Source of the DNA: Macrotis lagotis
Taxonomy: Eukaryota > Chordata > Mammalia > Peramelemorphia > Peramelidae
Length of the DNA stretch: 64,000 nt
Reading direction: 5' to 3'
Assembly: GCF_037893015.1 (NCBI RefSeq)
Contig: NC_133666.1
Location: 264,175,609-264,239,608 of the forward strand
The position numbers were made by a program, and so were the translations under genes. Position 1 is the first letter of the stretch, and every line of letters begins with the position of its first letter. Below the pieces are notes generated by a model. That model searched no databases. It saw nothing but the letters and a program-made list of their open reading frames with translations, and was not told the DNA's origin. This document shows, one piece after another, positions 58,236 to 64,000 of this stretch.

Positions 58236-58360
58236 AAGAGGGCTGTGGGGAAAGAAGAAATGAAGGGATGAAAGGATGAAAGGAAAAAGGCAAAGAGAGA
58301 AATAGAGAAGGAAAGAAAGAGAAATAGAGGAAGGGAGGGGAGGAGGAAAGGAGGAAAGAC
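58236..58360. repeat. Impure polypurine tract
   Basis: Roughly 120 bp of GGAAA, GAAAG and GGAGG variants. The minus-strand serine/phenylalanine ORF across it is an artefact. Confidence 0.85.
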
Positions 58361-58419
58361 TTGTATTTCTTCCTATTTTCCAGGATGGCAATTTTGAAAC
58401 AAGGAAAAAACATGTAACC

Positions 58420-59165
58420 TAGGTCTTTCTGAGCATGCTCAGTTTTAACTAGAGATGCTTTGGAGGAATCTTTAGGGTATGTTGAGTTTGCCTAATGTAT
58501 CCCCTATCATATGAGTTTAGCTGGGCTCCTTATATTGACCACGGACATTTAAAAATTGGTGAGACTGAGCCTATTACTCTTTAGTTGAGCTCTTTTTTTT
58601 TGTTTTACTATCCTCTCTCTGCTCTGTTTTGACAAATCTTTTATCTGCTACACCCAGCACAGACACCATGAACTGAATTGGTGAGAGGGGAAGGACTCTC
58701 TTTCTCCTTCCCTTTCTTTTTTTACCTTAGTTCCTAGAAATGGATATGAGGGTGTTTGTTTCTGTTCTGTGTTGTTTATACTCAGTTTCAGGTATGAGAT
58801 GACTCCCAATGTACTAGGCATTTGGGCCATCATGAGTAACCTTGGAGCCATGATTGCAGGCAAGGCGATGGAGCCAGCCAGCCTGGGATGGGAGCCCTGA
58901 GGAGTCAGACTGCCTGGGATGGGAGCCTGATACAAATTTTGGAGATGAAACAGACTGTGCTCTATGGGAACCAAATTAAGTTGTGAATTTAATCTCCTTC
59001 CTCTTCAGAGACTGAAGTGCAGTGGGGGGGAGAGGAATTATGCCCCCCCACACACCATGTTTTAGAGGAATAAGTTGTATAATCGTTATTATACCTTCTG
59101 AAATGAATGTAAAAAGCTGTGTAAATTAAGTGTAAAAGCTAAAAAAGAAATAAATTTGAAATAAA
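58420..59165 (+). repeat. Unassigned block, possible LTR remnant
   Basis: A non-L2, non-SINE block ends in an A-rich stretch with two AATAAA signals (about 59148-59172). It contains a short tandem duplication of gcctgggatgggagcc (58881-58896 and 58912-58927). The layout recalls an endogenous-retrovirus LTR or retrocopy, but no TG...CA ends, primer-binding site or duplication was found. Confidence 0.25.
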
Positions 59166-59249
59166 AAACAAACAGCATGTATCTAATAATATCCATATGA
59201 TTGTTATTTGGGAGATATTTGAGAAAACATCAAAATAATGACTGCTATA

Positions 59250-59440
59250 CATTTAGAGCTGAAAAGCACCCGAGGATGATTTTTCTCAACTCTTCTCTCA
59301 CCCCTCATTTTAAATATGAAGCAAAAGAGACCCAGAGATGCTGAGTAACTTGCTCAAGGCCACATAGAAAGTTTGCATTAGAGTACTGAGTCCTATGAAT
59401 CCAAAAACAGTCCTTTTCCCACTATATCATGTTTCTTTAA
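59250..59440 (-). repeat. MIR-related SINE fossil
   Basis: 'gctgagtaacttgctcaagg' and 'gagacccagagatg' are reversed MIR text. Confidence 0.65.
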
Positions 59441-59569
59441 CAAACACAATTTCAGCTTCCTTTCTTTCTTCCTTAGTGAAAGGAACGTTGTCAGTATGGT
59501 ATTGGGAGGCCTTAAGAACTTAATTGTTAATTGTGTCAGTACTTTTACATCCTCATAAAACCTTCATTG

Positions 59570-59648
59570 GAAGGCTTGCTAGTCAAGACATCACCCTCCT
59601 GATGTTAGTGGTCCTCTTCAACAATGAAAGATGAACAACAACAATGGG
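59570..59648 (+). repeat. 3' end of composite marsupial SINE
   Basis: 'agacatcaccctcctgatgt' followed by 'caatgaaagatgaacaacaa' matches the family's terminal part. Confidence 0.65.
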
Positions 59649-59704
59649 AAGCAGGCAGCAATATTTTAAAGAAGTTCCTCACTGATTATATTTTGGGGTC
59701 CACC

Positions 59705-59855
59705 ATTTACTATAGGATTATAGCTTTAGATCTGGAAAGGATCCCCTCAATCAGCTAGTCTGACCTGTTCATTATACAGATGAGGAAATCAATGGCTAAA
59801 GAAGAGATACGGCTTGCCCATGGGCAGACATATTGTAAGTGGCAGCACTTCTTTT
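59705..59855 (-). repeat. MIR-related SINE fossil
   Basis: 'tatacagatgaggaaatcaa' and 'gatacggcttgcccatgg' fit reversed MIR. Confidence 0.6.
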
Positions 59856-60439
59856 TGCTCCCCATTTAAGTCTTGTGCAATGTTTTTTTTCCCAGTCAGA
59901 GATAGGAGTTTAATGAATGTGATTCTTTTTAAAAAGAGCTACTTGTCCAAAGAATTCACTTTTCACCTTCATCATTAAGCTCAAGGAACAAAAATATAAT
60001 TAGTTCCACTGAAATCATATTGTAATTATCTGGAGAGCTACCATGGCTGTTCCAAAGAAGCCCAAAGCAGTTCTTCATGCCCCATAATGTGTTTTGACAG
60101 AAACATCTGGCAACTTACAGCTAACTCATCTGTGGCAAAAAGAGAGCTATTTGTAAAAGCAAAACAAAAAGCAAAACAGTCTGAAACATTTCAGGCGCAA
60201 AATGAACTGATCTAACATTGATCTGGGACTGAATTGAGGCTGGGGAGAACAATATTGGACCATAGGAAGAAATCCCCAAATTCCTTCCCTTCCAGGGATC
60301 TGCCAGAGCTTTCCTTCCTTTTCTCCCACTAAAAATTGCAAGACTATATTCCTTTATCTTGCAGGACTTTTTAGAGCATGGAGTTTAGATTCTATTGCCT
60401 TTCCACTGTTAATTCTTTCCTACTCACCCTGTATTTAGA

Positions 60440-60600
60440 TTGATTTTTATCTATTTGCATGTTGTCTTTCTTATTAGATTGTAAGTTTATTGAGGTCAGG
60501 AACTGTCTTTTTACTCTTTTTGGTTCCCTAATGTTTAACATAGTGACTGGCATATTGTCAGTTAATAAATATTTTCTGATTTGTTGAAAGAAGCCTAAAA
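60440..60600 (+). repeat. L2 3' end
   Basis: 'gattgtaagtttattgaggt', 'caggaactgtctttttactc' and 'gttaataaatattttctgat' form a clear plus-oriented L2 terminus. Confidence 0.75.
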
Positions 60601-60699
60601 GTGATTTAATATCACATTCTTTTTAATTTCTTTTTGGTCCAATCTTTTGATTTCAATAGAAAAGAGTAATTTCCTCACATTCTCAGGAAGGAATTTCTT

Positions 60700-60995
60700 C
60701 TACCAATTTAGATTTTCAACTGTTCTATGATTTAATCTTAGAAAGGTGGTTATAGACACAGAAGGATTAGATGTCTTATCCAAGGTTGCATAGCCAGTAT
60801 AAAAGAGGTGAAATTTGAAATACATTCTTAGCAATAAGGGAGGCTCTCTAGCCATTGTATTAAGCTTCTCTTCCTTATTTTAAAGATGAGAAACAGATGC
60901 CCAGATAGATAATAAAGACTTGCCTAGGGTCACATAAAGAGAAAGTAGTAGAATCAGGATATTTATCCAAGTTATCTGAGTGCAAGATATGTAAC
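60700..60995 (-). repeat. Two MIR-like SINE fragments
   Basis: 'gatgtcttatccaaggttgc' and then 'taaagatgagaaacagatgc' with 'acttgcctagggtcac' are two reversed MIR-like pieces. Confidence 0.5.
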
Positions 60996-61309
60996 TAAGA
61001 AGAGTTTAAATATAGACTGTGAGCAAATCATCACTGCTGAAAAAGTTTTAGCTTTGTTAGAAAATTGGTCACAAATGAACTGCACCTGCTACTACCTCTT
61101 TCATTCTATCTCAGAGTAGCACATCTCAGGGAATGATTCTTATTTATTTGGAGAAGTATATTTTTTCTTAGTTAAAAATATTTAATTTATGTGCTTTTTA
61201 AAAACATCATTGTTGTGTCCCAATGAACCTTCCCTTTTTAAAAATTAGAACAGTCACAAAAAACAAATAAGCATTATCCAAGTCTAAAAACACCTAACAC
61301 AGTGTATTG

Positions 61310-61530
61310 CAAATATTAGAAGCTATGTAATGCAATGGATGGAGCCTAGAGTCAGAAGGATCTGAGTTCAAGTACAGACTTAGATGCCTAGAAGCTGTGT
61401 GTTCTTGGGCAAGTCACATAAACTCAGCCTACCTCTTAATAAGAAGAGTGGGTACCTACTTCACAGGGTTCTTGTAAGGATCAAATGATATAATAAATAT
61501 GAAGCCCTTAGTACAGTAGTAGGCACATAG

Positions 61531-61570
<40 letters not shown>

Positions 61571-61605
61571 GGCACTTAATAAATGTTTATTTTGCTATTT
61601 TAATT
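61310..61605 (+). repeat. Marsupial SINE (MON/MIR-like) with internal (CA)n
   Basis: 'tgtgtgttcttgggcaagtc', 'ttcttgtaaggatcaaatga' and 'agtaggcacttaataaatgt' bracket a (CA)n tract at 61531-61566. Confidence 0.75.
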
Positions 61606-61764
61606 ATTTTTGCTTCACTTCCCCCTAATAGATGCTCAATAAATATTTGTTGAATGAATAAATAGAATTACAAATAAAGGGGAGGATCTTGTTCTGAGTT
61701 GTTTATCAGCAGAATCCATACCCAAATATATTTGTATTTATGTCAGTATTGTGGAACTATGGAA

Positions 61765-61925
61765 AGAGCTCTGGATTTCATAGGACCATACATTGAAAGG
61801 TTAAAAGGAAGTTAAAAGTTAGTTCAAGCTCCTAATTAGGAAATAAGTGACTGCTTCATGGTCATACAGAAGCATATGAAGTAAAATATGAACTTGGACC
61901 TTCCTGATGACAAGGCCACTTACCT
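61765..61925 (-). repeat. MIR-related SINE fossil
   Basis: 'cttcatggtcatacagaagc' and the preceding 'agttcaagctcctaattagg' fit reversed MIR-type copies. Confidence 0.45.
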
Positions 61926-61954
61926 CTCAACTCTAACCTCCTGCCTCTCTCTCT

Positions 61955-62130
61955 TTAGAGTCAAAGGACCTGAATTTTAATCCTGACTCCAGCATCCTGC
62001 TTCCCCTCCCCTCCTCCCCAGTGACTTTGGAGAGGTTACTTTCTTTCTCTGGGTCTCAGTTCCTCTCTAAAAAGGGCAGAGGTGATTAAATGACCTCTAA
62101 GTTTTCTTCTTGTTCTAATTCCATGACAAA
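61955..62130 (+). repeat. MIR-like SINE fossil
   Basis: 'tctctgggtctcagttcctc' and 'gattaaatgacctctaagtt' are plus-oriented MIR core and 3' text. Confidence 0.6.
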
Positions 62131-62459
62131 AATGAATAGGAAATTCTGAAAGAAACATACATTGCCTGTGATTTATTTTTTAAACTGAAACTGGAATTAA
62201 ACCCATTTTGAAATACAAGTCTACTCTAAACTATTCCCTGTTTTTGACAAGATATTACTCTGGTGAAATAGTGTTGGAGTACCTATTTGGAAGTAAGGAA
62301 GCAACTCAAAATCAATTAGATGCCTTATGCAACTTTCAAGGTTCACTTGTCTAGGGAGGGATCCACAGTGAAGGTAGGGGTGTATGGAGAACAGAAAAAA
62401 TGAAAATGAAAAAATTTCTTTAGGACAAAGAAACTCGACCACATTTGGACGTCCACCAC

Positions 62460-62672
62460 TTCTTTCTTAAATGATTAGAGAAGCCTCCTAATTAGCCTGT
62501 CCACTGCAAGTCTCTTCCCCACTCCAATTCATCCTTCACCCAGTTGCTTAAGTACTAAGTCCAGACCATGCCACTCCTCTTCTTATAAAAGCTTCAGAGG
62601 TCCCTATTGCCTTGTATCAAATGCAGACTCCTCTGTTTGACAGTTCAGTCTTTCATAATCTTACTTCAGCCT
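62460..62672 (+). repeat. L2 LINE fragment cut by assembly gap
   Basis: 'ttgccttgtatcaaatgcag', 'actcctctgtttgacagttc' and 'agtctttcataatcttactt' match sense-strand L2 text that normally continues, but N's begin at 62673. Confidence 0.6.
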
Positions 62673-62772
62673 NNNNNNNNNNNNNNNNNNNNNNNNNNNN
62701 NNNNNNNNNNNNNNNNNNNNNNNNNNNNNNNNNNNNNNNNNNNNNNNNNNNNNNNNNNNNNNNNNNNNNNNN
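62673..62772. other. Assembly gap (100 N)
   Basis: Exactly 100 N, the usual placeholder for a gap of unknown size. The flanks do not join within one element. Confidence 0.99.
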
Positions 62773-63218
62773 AAAGAAAATGTGTTATATCTGACCACTA
62801 TCCCCCCATGGTCCATCCTCTCCTCCTTTATTCACATCCCCACCCCTTCCCCCCCTGCTCCCCCCTCCTTCTTACTCCAGTTGTCTATACCCCATTGAGT
62901 ATAGTTGCTGTTTCCTCTCCTAGCCATTTCTGATGAGAGCAAAGGTTCCCTCATTCCCCTTTGCCTCCCCCCTTCCATATACTTCAGCTTATTATGTGAA
63001 ATATCTGGACTATTCCCCCTCTCCTTTTTCTTTCTCCCATTCCATTTCCCTTTTTTTCTTATTGACTCCATTTTACACCATATTTTATCTTCGAATTCAG
63101 CTTTCTCCTGTGCTTCAACTATAAAAGTTCCCTCTACCTGCTCTATTAACTGAGATGGTTCATGTGAATATTATCAGTATCATTTTTCTATACATGCAGT
63201 TCATCCTCATTAAGTCCC
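62773..63218 (-). mobile_element. L1 region 3' of ORF1 (probable inter-ORF)
   Basis: Purine-rich on the minus strand and non-coding in all long frames, directly after the ORF1 stop. This fits the spacer before ORF2 in marsupial L1, although the family match is from memory. It runs into the gap. Confidence 0.6.
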
Positions 63219-64000
63219 TCATATTTCCCCCCTCTCCTCCAATCTCCATGCTTCATCTGAGTCCTGTATCTGAAGATCAAACCTTCTGTTCAGCTCTGGC
63301 CATTCCAAAAGGAACCTTTGAAATTCCCCTGGTTCATTGAAAGTCCATCTTTTTCCCTGGAAGAGGACATTCAACCTTGCTGGGTAGTTCATTCTTGGCT
63401 GCATTCTAAGCTCTTTTGCCTTCCAGTATATTGTATTCCAAGCCCTACGAGCTTCCAATGTAGTTGCTGCTAAGTCCTGTGTGATCCTGACTGCAGCTCC
63501 ACAATATTTGAACTGTGCCCTTCTGGCTGCTTGTAATATTTTCTCTTTGACTTGGGAGTTCTGGAACTTGGCTATAATATTCCTGAGGGTTGTTTTTTTG
63601 GGATCTCTTTCTCGGGGGGATGGGTGGATTCTGTCCATTTCTATTTTGCCCTCTGCTTCTAGAATATCAGGGCAATTTTCCTGTAGTAATTCTTTGAAAA
63701 TGATGTCAAGGCTCTTTTCCTGATCATGACTTTCAGGTATTCCAATAATTTTCAAATTATCTTTCCTAAGTCTGTTTTCCATATCAGTTGTTTTTTCAAT
63801 GAGATATTTCACATTTTCTTCTAATTTTTCATTTTTTTGGTTTTGAAGTATTGATTCCTGATTTCTGGTAAATTCATCAGTCTCCCTGAATTCAATTCTT
63901 TGTCTGAAGGATTTATTCTCCTCAGAGAGTTTTCTTATCTCTCTTTCCATTTGGCCAATTTTGCTTTTTAAAGCATTCTTCTCCCCAATAACTTTTTGAA
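63219..64000 (-). mobile_element. L1 retrotransposon ORF1, open to window edge
   Basis: Minus-strand ORF1p, the nucleic-acid-binding chaperone of L1. At least 259 codons are uninterrupted. The frame stays open from 63950 to 64000 (QKVIGEKNALKSKIGQ), so Met at 63950 is internal and the true start lies outside. Visible parts: a heptad-rich coiled coil (REIRKLSEENKSFRQRI), an RRM-like domain with NLKIIGIPES, and a C-terminal domain with ITQDLAATTLEARRAW and YPARLNVLFQGKRWTF. The frame ends at 63219. Its intactness suggests a young insertion. Confidence 0.92.

Larger units (their letters stand above)
43385..64000 (-). other. RAB3C: RAB3C upstream intron, partial
   Basis: This is the stretch 5' of the penultimate exon on the gene strand. 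The preceding exon should encode the segment that follows the DTAGQE switch and ends in a split Trp codon, with motifs such as MYDIT. I did not find that sequence here, so the intron is at least 20.6 kb and the earlier exons lie outside the window. It contains repeats and a 100-N gap. Confidence 0.75.

Noticed and set aside
62607-62933. ORF spanning the N gap
   Set aside because: It is an artefact of translating N as open sequence.
1-64000. CRISPR arrays, tRNA/rRNA genes, bacterial or phage systems
   Set aside because: The tandem arrays are simple microsatellites, the tRNA-like pieces are SINE heads, and the window is vertebrate nuclear DNA.

Overview
This is a 64 kb piece of vertebrate nuclear DNA, AT-rich and dominated by interspersed repeats. 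It is almost certainly from a marsupial. The evidence is repeated copies of tRNA-headed SINEs (head 'gcagctaggtgg', body 'gagttcaaat', end 'cctagctgtgtggccttggg') of the kind that fill opossum, wallaby and dasyurid genomes. Dense old L2, MIR and CR1/L3 fossils and a young-looking L1 ORF1 fit the same picture. The exact species cannot be read from the sequence.

The only host protein-coding gene I can support is the 3' part of RAB3C (synaptic-vesicle Rab GTPase), on the minus strand. The penultimate coding exon is at 43260-43384 and the last coding exon at 18038-18225, separated by a phase-1 intron of about 25 kb. The two exons carry the G4 (NKCD) and G5 (ETSAK) nucleotide-binding motifs and the C-terminal Cys-Gly-Cys prenylation signal. 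I found no earlier exon in the 20.6 kb upstream of 43384, so exons 1-3 lie beyond the right edge. Positions 1-18037 hold the 3'UTR, of unknown length, and downstream flank.

Layout: (1) 1-18 kb: downstream flank with a GC-rich candidate retrocopy (839-1290, minus), MIR fossils, long TA and TG microsatellites, a local direct duplication (5.6/6.8 kb) and one SINE with target-site duplications. (2) 18-43 kb: the last RAB3C intron. It holds a nested SINE pair at 23.8-24.2 kb, a SINE-tail-derived CTTC microsatellite at 24.5 kb, a broken sense-strand L2 spread over 31-33 kb, several long antisense L2 copies (35-40 kb) with one readable reverse-transcriptase motif, and a second local direct duplication (33.3/34.4 kb). 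(3) 43-62 kb: the next intron, with more SINEs, an L1 ORF2 fragment, and a CR1/L3 fossil whose middle is replaced by about 0.5 kb of TA/CA microsatellite. (4) 62.7-64 kb: a 100-N assembly gap abutting a minus-strand L1 whose ORF1 is open to the window edge.

I found no operon, CRISPR, mobile bacterial element or undescribed gene system. Most long ORFs in the window are chance frames or fall in repeats. The most useful leads are three near-consensus RFX X-box-like sites in and around the RAB3C intron, the GC-rich retrocopy, the microsatellite-interrupted CR1 fossil and the L1 at the gap. Repeat family names come from memory of consensus sequences and need RepeatMasker confirmation.
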